Under the pieces are notes generated by a model. The model did no database searches, was not told the origin of the DNA, and saw only the letters and a list, made by a program, of their open reading frames with translations. DNA of 64,000 nt from Chlorogloeopsis fritschii (GTDB lineage: Bacteria; Cyanobacteriota; Cyanobacteriia; Cyanobacteriales; Nostocaceae): NCBI RefSeq assembly GCF_043099315.1, contig NZ_CP170746.1; one strand, given 5' to 3'. The translations under genes and the position numbers were made by a program. Below, in pieces: positions 54,566 to 60,995 of the stretch. How positions within the stretch are numbered: position 1 is the first letter of the stretch; every line of letters starts with the position of its first letter.

Positions 54566-54806
54566 ATCGGTTTGCCTTTCGTGCTGAAATAATTCGGATG
54601 ACATTACCTTGTCGTTCTGTCCAAACAACAACCGCTACGCCGTTTCGCAAAAATCCGATACCGACCCAGCGATCCTCGCCGTAATCCATGCGATCATCAA
54701 GTTCAATCAACATTGGACTTTCAAACATCTCAGGGACATCTGCGAAATCAATTTGGTGCTTGCGAATATTTTCAAGGTTTTTCGCTTCGTCCCACTCGAA
54801 CTGCAT
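54528..54806 (-). CDS. brnT: BrnT-type ribonuclease toxin
   Basis: A 92-residue RelE-fold toxin: MQFEWDEAKNLENIRKHQIDFADV at the start, DDRMDYGEDRWVGIGFL in the middle and IRIISARKANRYERKRFEQY at the end are the BrnT family blocks. BrnT cleaves RNA and is neutralised by the BrnA protein encoded directly after it with overlap. This is the only complete toxin-antitoxin pair in the run of small genes. Confidence 0.92.
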   Translation of the reverse strand: MQFEWDEAKNLENIRKHQIDFADVPEMFESPMLIELDDRMDYGEDRWVGIGFLRNGVAVVVWTERQGNVIRIISARKANRYERKRFEQYLTY

Positions 54807-54841
54807 GAAGGTCTAGTGAATGCTAATTAAGCCATTTCCTA

Positions 54842-54993
54842 TTATCGCGCATTCCAATCGGGAATAATGTGACGTAATTGTTCCTCTAAATTCCAACTAC
54901 TTGGACGTTGCTTTGGATCAAACCAAGGTGCGCCCTGCTTTAGCCAATTCTCGCGGTAAGCTGGATTGTCATCGTTACCGTACTCACAACCAC
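54842..54993 (-). pseudogene. C-terminal fragment of an unidentified protein
   Basis: An open stretch reads GCEYGNDDNPAYRENWLKQG, then APWFDPKQRPSSWNLEEQLRH and IIPDWNAR before a TAA at 54842-54844. It looks like real coding sequence (W, P and charged residues in a conserved-looking order) but has no start; at 54994 it joins the truncated HAD gene. I do not recognise the family. It is probably the tail of a gene whose front was lost in the same event that cut the HAD copy. Confidence 0.5.
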
Positions 54994-54995
54994 TT

Positions 54996-55294
54996 TAAAA
55001 CATTTAGCATCTCAAAGAGGAAATTGAATGGAACACAATGAAACTGAAATTGTGTTTCGTCGCCTGCCAACTCATTCTTTCAATTTCAAATTCTGCAACC
55101 AGCATTTGATAAACTTTATCTTTCCAAACATGACCACGGCAGTCTAGCTCAATAAATCTGGTGATATAGTCGATTTTGGGAATATGGCTTAAGTGGACAG
55201 TCAGCCTATCGTACTGCGCTGCGATAAACTGTTTTACCGACGCATCACGATCGAGCAGCGTCCCATCTAAATCAAAAAAAACTGCCTTCACCAT
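54996..55294 (-). pseudogene. HAD-type phosphatase, truncated and frameshifted copy A
   Basis: Nearly identical to the first half of the intact gene at 59635-60306. It starts MVKAVFFDLDGTLLDRD at 55294. A 13-base deletion near 55060 (the intact copy has AATCTTCAAGTAA between TTTCGT and CGCCTG) shifts the frame, and the gene is cut off at 54996. It has the DxDxT motif but no other HAD motif, so it is dead. Confidence 0.88.
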
Positions 55295-55383
55295 TGGTTC
55301 AACCAATACCCGATCATCTCGAAATAATTCCCAAACCCAACCACCCTTGATGCGATCGCTGTATAACTGAATTTATGCTACCG

Positions 55384-55423
55384 CCACTTTCAAATCTGTC
55401 ATTGTAAACAAGCTCTTTTGTCT
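55384..55423 (-). pseudogene. pyrE 3' tail remnant upstream of HAD copy A
   Basis: Reads SLFTMTDLKVAVA then TAA, the same ending as the orotate phosphoribosyltransferase at 58681 (SLFTMSDLKATA). A shorter similar tail (LKTAVA, TAA) precedes HAD copy B at about 60386. The ancestral order was pyrE followed by HAD; both HAD copies kept only the end of pyrE. Confidence 0.55.
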
Positions 55424-56281
55424 TTACACGATTACCCGACGATCGCCATACCATTGACTCAAATCCTGCTCAATTTTTTCCAGAATTATGATCGCATCTA
55501 TTATTGATTTTGCATCAGCCGCTAACAAAGCAAACGCTGACTCAACCCGTTGTTGATAGTCTTGGGGACAGAGCGTAAAGCTGTTGGTAATCGCCACCGC
55601 GCCTTTCTCATTCAATAAGTACTCTTCATTGAGTGCAAATAATACCTGATTCATACAAGCCACGCTGCGGAAACAGCATCCTGCTGCATAGGCAACATCA
55701 CCGCGTGCAACTGCTTTTTGGGCAATGAACAGTGAAAAACTAATTTCCCAGGCAAAAGTATTAACCGTTGCTTGTTTAAGCCCAATCGGATAAGAAGTTG
55801 TCTTGGCCTTTAAAGCGTCTAAAACCCCATAGAGATCGTGAAGTGGCAAACAAATAGCAACTTCACCCATGTAAATAGAGGATACAAAGCCATGTGGATG
55901 CCCTGGTTGATAATCAATCGTAATTCGTCCAGCATGGCAATCATCAATCACACAGCCAACCTGAGCCAGATCGCGGTAAAGAAAATCTACAGGTACACCT
56001 TCTATTCGTAGCCAGCCACCACCATTAATCCATTTTCCCCATTCACCAATTGAGGTGATTAAATTTGCCCGGTGGTTATCGTCAAGTTCAGAGGCAAGGT
56101 GATTTAGCGCCATCAGATCGGGCGGGTTCTCCAGGTTGTAATAAATCCCCAGATCCACATCTGACTTCTGGGTATGGGTGCCTCTTGCCCTTGAACCACC
56201 TAGAGCGATCGCTGCAATTCCCTGTATCGACTGCAAGCGATCGACAACGCGGTGGATGAACTGGGGCAATTGCTGATTCAT
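55424..56281 (-). CDS. Nucleotidyltransferase domain protein
   Basis: A 285-residue protein. The nucleotidyltransferase core is IAAIALGGSRARGTHTQKSDVDLGIYY, with the GS motif and DVD metal-binding aspartates at about residues 41-43; DFLYRD may hold the third acidic residue. The C-terminal half is helical, similar to kinase-like or DUF4037-type substrate domains. Such proteins add AMP or other nucleotides to antibiotics, proteins or RNA. The size and context (small accessory genes) would fit an aminoglycoside-nucleotidyltransferase-like or a MenT/HEPN-type enzyme, but this is not resolved. Confidence 0.75.
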   Translation of the reverse strand: MNQQLPQFIHRVVDRLQSIQGIAAIALGGSRARGTHTQKSDVDLGIYYNLENPPDLMALNHLASELDDNHRANLITSIGEWGKWINGGGWLRIEGVPVDFLYRDLAQVGCVIDDCHAGRITIDYQPGHPHGFVSSIYMGEVAICLPLHDLYGVLDALKAKTTSYPIGLKQATVNTFAWEISFSLFIAQKAVARGDVAYAAGCCFRSVACMNQVLFALNEEYLLNEKGAVAITNSFTLCPQDYQQRVESAFALLAADAKSIIDAIIILEKIEQDLSQWYGDRRVIV

Positions 56282-56460
56282 ATTGGCTCCATTTTTACCA
56301 CCAATTCAAAACAATCTCACATTAGGTGGTAATAGATAAGCTTTAAATAACACCTGCTGTATTTCACTCAAACACTCAAAGAACTTCTCTGTATGTAAGT
56401 GCTACACCGTCTCCTGAGCGTCTCCAAACATACTGAGATAATTTTTAAGCATAGGGGTTG

Positions 56461-56736
56461 TTATACCGCGCTTGAAGTTGCTTTTATAAGCTTCTCTTTC
56501 AACCAGGAATCTACAAGCATTTCAACCGAAATTTGCTGCTCTTTAGCAACTTCCAAAAGCTTACTCATCAAATCTCTGTCAATCGAAACTAAATAATGGC
56601 TCCGTTTGATGTCAACATCAAAATGCGCCTCTGGCAGTTCACCCTCATACTCACCCAGATCGTGAGTATCAAAGAACTCTACAAGTTCCTGATTAGAATT
56701 AAATTGAGGTAACTTCTTAGACTTATTTTCTGCCAT
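56461..56736 (-). CDS. CopG-type antitoxin without toxin
   Basis: A 91-residue protein with LVEFFDTHDLGEYEGELPEAHFDVDI and a C-terminal RHH unit (YLVSIDRDLMSKLLEVAKEQQISVEMLVDSWLKEKL, in pieces). This is the CopG_antitoxin type, normally partnered by a BrnT-like toxin encoded just upstream. The 150 bases upstream hold no toxin, so it is an orphan. After its stop, GGTATAACAACCCCT(A)T resembles the sequence after HAD copy B. Confidence 0.8.
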   Translation of the reverse strand: MAENKSKKLPQFNSNQELVEFFDTHDLGEYEGELPEAHFDVDIKRSHYLVSIDRDLMSKLLEVAKEQQISVEMLVDSWLKEKLIKATSSAV

Positions 56737-56898
56737 ACAGTTTTCTCTCTTTATCTGCCAACCCTAAACTGCCGCAGCACCTTGATTTTAGCCTATTGAC
56801 TGATTGAATTCTATGTAGTTATCCTTCAAAGATGCTGCTCAATATCCTAATTGCAATTGAAGACGCATTCCCAAAAACGAAACTTTGAGTGATCGCTT

Positions 56899-56993
56899 CT
56901 ATGATGCTAAAAACCTGATTGACAAAAATGTATGTTATATGATTGACAATTCACTTAGATAAAAGCTGTATAAATGTACAAAATATGCTTAAT
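56899..56993. repeat. 95-bp duplicated intergenic segment, copy 1
   Basis: Matches 60796-60891 over about 95 bases with roughly ten differences by eye. Contains GATTGACAAAAATGTATGTTATA and CTGTATAAATGTACAAAATATGC (pieces). It lies upstream of the orphan antitoxin gene; copy 2 lies beside the monooxygenase-like gene start. Confidence 0.9.
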
Positions 56994-56995
56994 AA

Positions 56996-57251
56996 TGGGC
57001 GTTGTGAGACTGCGTTCTTTATATTGCCCTCTTCCTGGTTTGCAATCTGCAAAACCTAATGCCTCTGTATCAAGGAAACTAGCGATTCTCTTTCAGAGAC
57101 ACTACGTGAACGCCATTTCAATTACCGCTTCGACTGGATACTCAATTTCAGTAGCACGAGCAATCAGAGCTTATCGAATTCGCTCAGGTAAACGCCCTAA
57201 AATGACTTCGGCATCACCAGGAGAAAGTTGCTCTTGAAGTTTAGCTTGCAT
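56996..57251 (-). pseudogene. Degenerate small gene
   Basis: From ATG 57251 the strand reads MQAKLQEQLSPGDAEVILGR, LPERIR, a TAA, then in frame ALIARATEIEYPVEAVIEMAF, and after a frame change SFLDTEALGFADCKPGRGQY. Together this looks like one protein of about 75 residues broken by one stop and one frameshift. I do not recognise the family; size and composition suit an antitoxin-like or regulatory protein. Confidence 0.5.
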
Positions 57252-57276
57252 AAGTTCACCTTTCGGGTGGAATTTG

Positions 57277-57418
57277 GACGTTTATCTAATTCAGCAGAGC
57301 TTCATATTTGTCATGCGCACCAATCCAGAACCAATAATATATTCACCCTTTTTCAAATGCCAATGCTCGATAACCACTACTAACACGTGCAGACCACAGA
57401 TTCTTGCCTACCTTTTTA
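57277..57418. repeat. 142-bp duplicated segment (toxin C-terminal part), copy 2
   Basis: Direct repeat of 53949-54090. Confidence 0.9.
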
Positions 57419-57461
57419 AAGCATATGCTTCCCAAAAGTCAGGTGTTGCGAAGGACTTCAT
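57286..57461 (-). pseudogene. RelE/ParE-like toxin remnant, copy 2
   Basis: Starts MKSFATPDFWEAYAL at 57461, overlapping the antitoxin gene by 23 bases, the usual layout of such modules. It is then joined out of frame to KKVGKNLWSARV..., so an internal segment of about 30 codons is missing; the first frame ends at 57408. The rest continues as in copy 1, with the same in-frame TGA and the stop at 57286-57288. Confidence 0.8.
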
Positions 57462-57660
57462 CGAGATCCCTGACTCTGTTAGCTGCAATATCTGCCTCTG
57501 CTTTGGCAATTAGCTTGTCTAGTTTACCTGATGCTAAATCGTCTCCAATTTGCCGATCCCACATCTCATCCAAATACTCTTGCAACCAAACTGAGAGTTG
57601 ACGAACATCATCTTCGGGCAACTGTCTAATAGCTGCTTCAATTTCTGGTAAGGTGGTCAT
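57439..57660 (-). CDS. Antitoxin-like small protein (partner of the broken toxin)
   Basis: A 73-residue acidic protein: MTTLPEIEAAIRQLPEDDVRQL, SVWLQEYLDEMWDRQIGDDL and a C-terminal AKAEADIAANRVRDLDEVL. This is the addiction-module type of small antitoxin that precedes RelE/ParE toxins in cyanobacteria. It is intact, while its toxin is broken, so the pair is neutralised and the gene free to decay. Confidence 0.8.
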   Translation of the reverse strand: MTTLPEIEAAIRQLPEDDVRQLSVWLQEYLDEMWDRQIGDDLASGKLDKLIAKAEADIAANRVRDLDEVLRNT

Positions 57661-57739
57661 AGGAAAAAATTGCTCTATAAATTGAATCTATAGTATCGCC
57701 ATCAAGTTTGGCTTTGGATCTGAGCAGCAAACCTAACAT

Positions 57740-57907
57740 ACTGCCTCATAAATAATCTCGCATCAACTTGATTTTGGGCACTAACAGATAAGGTGAATGC
57801 ACAGCCCAACCAAGTATTTGAGTTAACGGTTCAAATCAGCGGCGACAGATAGCTTTGAACTCAGCACCAGCGCCTTTCAACCGTCCGCTGCATTTGAATT
57901 GTTATGC
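57740..57907. repeat. Duplicated leader plus attC-like site, copy 2
   Basis: Direct, partly diverged repeat of 54128-54291. In both places the attC-like site is followed (on the minus strand) by the same leader, then by toxin-related sequence. Confidence 0.8.
57821..57907 (-). other. attC-like site 2 (best example)
   Basis: Minus strand: GCATAAC at 57907-57901, AA, TTCAAAT (57898-57892), one G (57891), CAGCGG (57890-57885), a loop of about 42 bases, then CCGCTG, ATTTGAA, CC, GTTAACT ending at 57821. TAAC pairs with GTTA, the AA/CC pair is an unpaired spacer, TTCAAAT pairs with ATTTGAA, the G is extrahelical and CAGCGG pairs with CCGCTG. That is the full architecture of an integron attC site. 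The preceding methyltransferase gene runs through the left arm and stops at 57877 inside the loop. Confidence 0.75.
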
Positions 57908-58593
57908 GGCGATCTACAGAATAAACCGTGAAGAAAATAGTTTTCGGTACAATGAACATGACCCAACCATCCTAAGCTTTGCAGTGATTCTTGTAACTGA
58001 GTTGATTCATGGAAAATCTTGATGACACGGTAAGTTCGACCATCATTTAACTTCCGCTCCGAGTAACCTTGCTGATTCAAGGGTGCATGGTTTCGAGCTG
58101 TAGACTCTTGAGTAAACAAACTATCTACAAAAAAGACTCGTCCATTCGGTTTTAACGCCCCCTTCACCATCTGCCAAAAAGGTGCAAATTGTTCCATAGG
58201 TACATGAGACAGCCAAAAACCAAAGAATACAAAGTCAAATTGTTGTTTGGGGATCCAGTTGAATAAGTCAGCAACAATGTACTCGACAGACGCAGAACCA
58301 ACACGCTGCTGATTTAATGCGATTACTTCTGGCGAAGCGTCTACCGCAGTAAGATGAGTTGCAAAAGGGGCGAGATGTTGAGTCCATAAGCCTGTTCCGC
58401 AAGCCAGTTCTAAAATATTGCCCGACGGCGCAGCAGACCGAAGCGCGACTTCTACTTGAGACACTTCAGAAAACCACTGCTGACGATGATCCTCACCGCG
58501 ATCGTAGCGCCCTTGTCGGAAAAACCACTCGTCGTATTCTGAAGCACGTTCACGGTAGTACTGGATTTGCTCTTGGAGGATCTCAGATCTCAT
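57877..58593 (-). CDS. Class I SAM methyltransferase
   Basis: A 238-residue methyltransferase: YYRERASEYDEWFFRQGRYD at the start (often seen in small antibiotic- or metabolite-modifying enzymes), motif I ILELACGTGLWTQHL, VDASPEVI, FDFVFFGFWLSHVP and LKPNGRVFFVDS. The substrate is unknown. The last nine residues (HNNSNAADG) are coded by the attC-like site, so the native C-terminus was probably fixed on cassette formation. It is otherwise intact. Confidence 0.88.
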   Translation of the reverse strand: MRSEILQEQIQYYRERASEYDEWFFRQGRYDRGEDHRQQWFSEVSQVEVALRSAAPSGNILELACGTGLWTQHLAPFATHLTAVDASPEVIALNQQRVGSASVEYIVADLFNWIPKQQFDFVFFGFWLSHVPMEQFAPFWQMVKGALKPNGRVFFVDSLFTQESTARNHAPLNQQGYSERKLNDGRTYRVIKIFHESTQLQESLQSLGWLGHVHCTENYFLHGLFCRSPHNNSNAADG

Positions 58594-58680
58594 CAGATGT
58601 AAAGCTTTTTAATTAATTTGTGCTATGACTTGACAATAGCCTTAACGCATCTTAAGAGTAGCCTAAAATTAAGATACAGG

Positions 58681-59223
58681 TTATGTCCCTCTATGAAATT
58701 GAGCCGTAGCTTTCAAGTCTGACATTGTAAATAAACTCTTGAAGTCCAGATTTTCTTGGTGAAGGTTAGCCGCTCCGCCTGCTTCACGGTCAATAACACT
58801 TATCACTTTTACAATATCAGCACCTGCCTGTCTGAGAGCACGTGCTGATTGTATGATTTGCCCACCTGATGTGACCACATCTTCAACAATCACCAAACGT
58901 CTCTGAACAGCACCTCCCTCAGCCAATTTGCAAGTCCCGTACTCCTTCGCTACTTTGCGAACGAATAGTGTTGGCAAACCGCTCAATTGAGACAAAATGG
59001 TAGCGATAGGAATACCGCCCATCTCCAATCCGGCGAGAGCTTCTGCGTCTTCAGGAATTAATGGCAGGAGAGCTTGGGCAATGTCTTGTAACAATCTAGG
59101 ATCAGCCTCAAACAAATACTTATCGAAATACTCATGACTGGTTGCCCCTGAACGTAACTGAAAGTTTCCTATGATTCTTGAGGTTTGGTAAATACGTTGT
59201 GCTAAATCAGCTTGTTCAGTCAT
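58681..59223 (-). CDS. pyrE: Orotate phosphoribosyltransferase family protein
   Basis: A 180-residue PRTase. ATG 59223 gives MTEQADLAQRIYQTSRIIG; GLEMGGIPIATIL, FVRKVAKEYGTCKLAEGG and the PRPP-binding loop VIVEDVVTSGGQIIQSA are clear. It forms OMP from orotate and PRPP in pyrimidine synthesis. As an accessory copy in a run of duplicated genes it may be a second, non-essential PyrE. A gene of this type originally stood before the HAD gene, judging by the tail remnants near 55400 and 60390. Confidence 0.9.
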   Translation of the reverse strand: MTEQADLAQRIYQTSRIIGNFQLRSGATSHEYFDKYLFEADPRLLQDIAQALLPLIPEDAEALAGLEMGGIPIATILSQLSGLPTLFVRKVAKEYGTCKLAEGGAVQRRLVIVEDVVTSGGQIIQSARALRQAGADIVKVISVIDREAGGAANLHQENLDFKSLFTMSDLKATAQFHRGT

Positions 59224-59634
59224 CGAATTAGCCTCTAAATAATAGTCAACAAACCAATTTAACCTTGAATTGTCTACCCAAAACGCCAAAATAACGTCCT
59301 ATGCAAAATTCCAAAATTGGGTAAATTTGAATACTGGTAAAGAATCCATTAAAGAATCCATAAACTGGTGTCGCCGCCTAAACTGAAGCCGCATAACTAT
59401 TGATTATACTGAAACTTTCCATATAACCACCCTGTATGGGGTATTTATACAGACATTTTCCGTATAACACGCTTAATACAGACACTATATTGAAGACCAA
59501 GTTCGTAAGGCATTAACTATAGCCATCAGATTTAGAACATTATGTTAGCTTGCGTTTTGAGGAAGGATGGCAATTACACTCGCAAATATGCTGAGGTGCT
59601 TTTTAAGTACAGGGGTTGTTATGCCGCCGAACTG
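59224..59634. other. Intergenic region with unexplained repeats
   Basis: Contains AAAGAATCCATT twice in tandem (about 59340-59360), CCCTGTATGGGG, and TATAAC/GTTATA-like phrases (CCATATAACC, CCGTATAACACG). On the minus strand GGCATAACAACCCCTGT at 59632-59616 follows the HAD stop and resembles the stretch after the orphan antitoxin gene. No gene. Possibly remnants of more cassette sites, but I cannot fold a complete one. Confidence 0.4.
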
Positions 59635-60306
59635 TTAATTACACTTGAACTGTTCAAGGATCAAGGGAATTTCACTTAGTTCGTCGATGATTGCATCTGC
59701 CTCTTTTGCTTCTAGCCAATGTAAACTGCGTTTCCAAATTGTCCTCATCTGTACTCTTTTTGCCCCCGCAATATCTGCTTCGGGATGATCGCCAACAAAA
59801 ACGCTATCCGGTGCTGATACACCCAATCGAGTCATGGCTCTCTGAAAAATTTCCGCTTGCGGTTTCCTAACTTGCTCAATTTCAGAAATGAGAATGATAT
59901 CAAAGTAATCTCGAATCCCTAGCCCTTCAATTGAACGAGTTTGAAACTGTCCTAACCCATTCGTAACAATACCCAACAAATAGCCTTGCTGTTTTAAAAC
60001 ATTTAGCATCTCAAAGAGGAAATTGAATGGAACACAATGAAGCTGAAATTGTGTTTCGTAATCTTCAAGTAACGCCTGCCAACTCATTCTTTCAATTTCA
60101 AATTCTGCAACCAGCATTTGATAAACTTTATCTTTCCAAACATGACCACGGCAGTCTAGCTCAATAAATCTGGTGATATAGTCGATTTTGGGAATATGGC
60201 TTAAGTGGACAGTCAGCCTATCGTACTGCGCTGCGATAAACTGTTTTACCGACGCATCACGATCGAGCAGCGTCCCATCTAAATCAAAAAAAACTGCCTT
60301 CACCAT
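59635..60306 (-). CDS. HAD-superfamily phosphatase, intact copy B
   Basis: A 223-residue haloacid-dehalogenase-type hydrolase with all four motifs: FFDLDGTLLDRD (nucleophile Asp), GIVTNGLGQFQ, the lysine in VRKPQAEIFQRAM, and FVGDHPEADIAGAKR. It is of the subfamily with a helical cap. Substrate is probably a small phosphorylated metabolite. ATG 60306 is used; a TTG lies 12 bases upstream. Copy A at 54996-55294 is a broken duplicate. Confidence 0.9.
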   Translation of the reverse strand: MVKAVFFDLDGTLLDRDASVKQFIAAQYDRLTVHLSHIPKIDYITRFIELDCRGHVWKDKVYQMLVAEFEIERMSWQALLEDYETQFQLHCVPFNFLFEMLNVLKQQGYLLGIVTNGLGQFQTRSIEGLGIRDYFDIILISEIEQVRKPQAEIFQRAMTRLGVSAPDSVFVGDHPEADIAGAKRVQMRTIWKRSLHWLEAKEADAIIDELSEIPLILEQFKCN

Positions 60307-60391
60307 TGGTTCAACCAATACCCGATCATCTCGAAATAATTCCCAAACCCAACCACCCTTGATGCGATCGCCATATAACTGAATTTATGCC
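59997..60391. repeat. About 395-bp duplicated segment containing HAD 5' half, copy B
   Basis: Matches 54994-55377 almost base for base, apart from the 13-base deletion in copy A and a few changes near the right end (CCATAT against CTGTAT). Same orientation. The high identity implies a recent event. Confidence 0.9.
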
Positions 60392-60453
60392 ACTGCTGTT
60401 TTCAAGTTTCCCATCTAATGAAAATTTAGGGAGTATCATGGGCAAAACTCAGA

Positions 60454-60753
60454 TCAAGAGTTAAATAAAACGCTTTCATAATGCTCGACAACCGGAAATG
60501 GATCGTAGAAGTGGTGGAGTAGCGATCGCCACTCTTGATATTTTGGTGATTGTCGAAACCCAATAGTATGGTCTTCTAATTGCTGCCAACGTACAAGCAG
60601 AATATAACGATTTGTAGTTTCTAGACATCGTTGAAGCTCATGGGAGATATAGCCTGGCATAGAAGCAATAATAGTTGAGGCTGTTTTGAAGGCAGCTTCA
60701 AATTCTTCAGTTAAATCAGGTTTCACCTCAAGAATCGCAACTTCCAATATCAT
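60454..60753 (-). CDS. Antibiotic biosynthesis monooxygenase (ABM) domain protein
   Basis: A 99-residue dimeric alpha/beta-barrel protein from ATG 60753: MILEVAILEVKPDLTEEFEAAF, then MPGYISHELQRCLE, YILLVRWQQLEDHTIGFRQSP and PFPVVEHYE. This is the ABM family; members break down haem or oxidise small aromatics, others only bind ligands. The start used avoids ten extra residues of the longer frame. Last gene of the minus-strand run. Confidence 0.85.
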   Translation of the reverse strand: MILEVAILEVKPDLTEEFEAAFKTASTIIASMPGYISHELQRCLETTNRYILLVRWQQLEDHTIGFRQSPKYQEWRSLLHHFYDPFPVVEHYESVLFNS

Positions 60754-60795
60754 GGTTTGAAATGCTAGCTCAACATTGCTCAACTTAACACCAAT

Positions 60796-60891
60796 CTATG
60801 ATGCTAAAAACCTGATTGACAAAAATGTATGTTATAAAATTGACCATCCATTTAGAGAAAAGCTGTATAAATGTACAAAATATGCTTAACA
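60796..60891. repeat. 95-bp duplicated intergenic segment, copy 2
   Basis: Direct repeat of 56899-56993. It ends about 100 bases before the TPR-CHAT start, so this copy may carry part of that gene's promoter. Confidence 0.9.
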
Positions 60892-60995
60892 ATATGTCAA
60901 ATTTATCTTGTTTATTACATCGGTTTTTACGTAGTCAATAGTTTTTTAGACATCGATCGCTAAAATCTACAGGAAAACATCCAAGAGTTCCCAAA

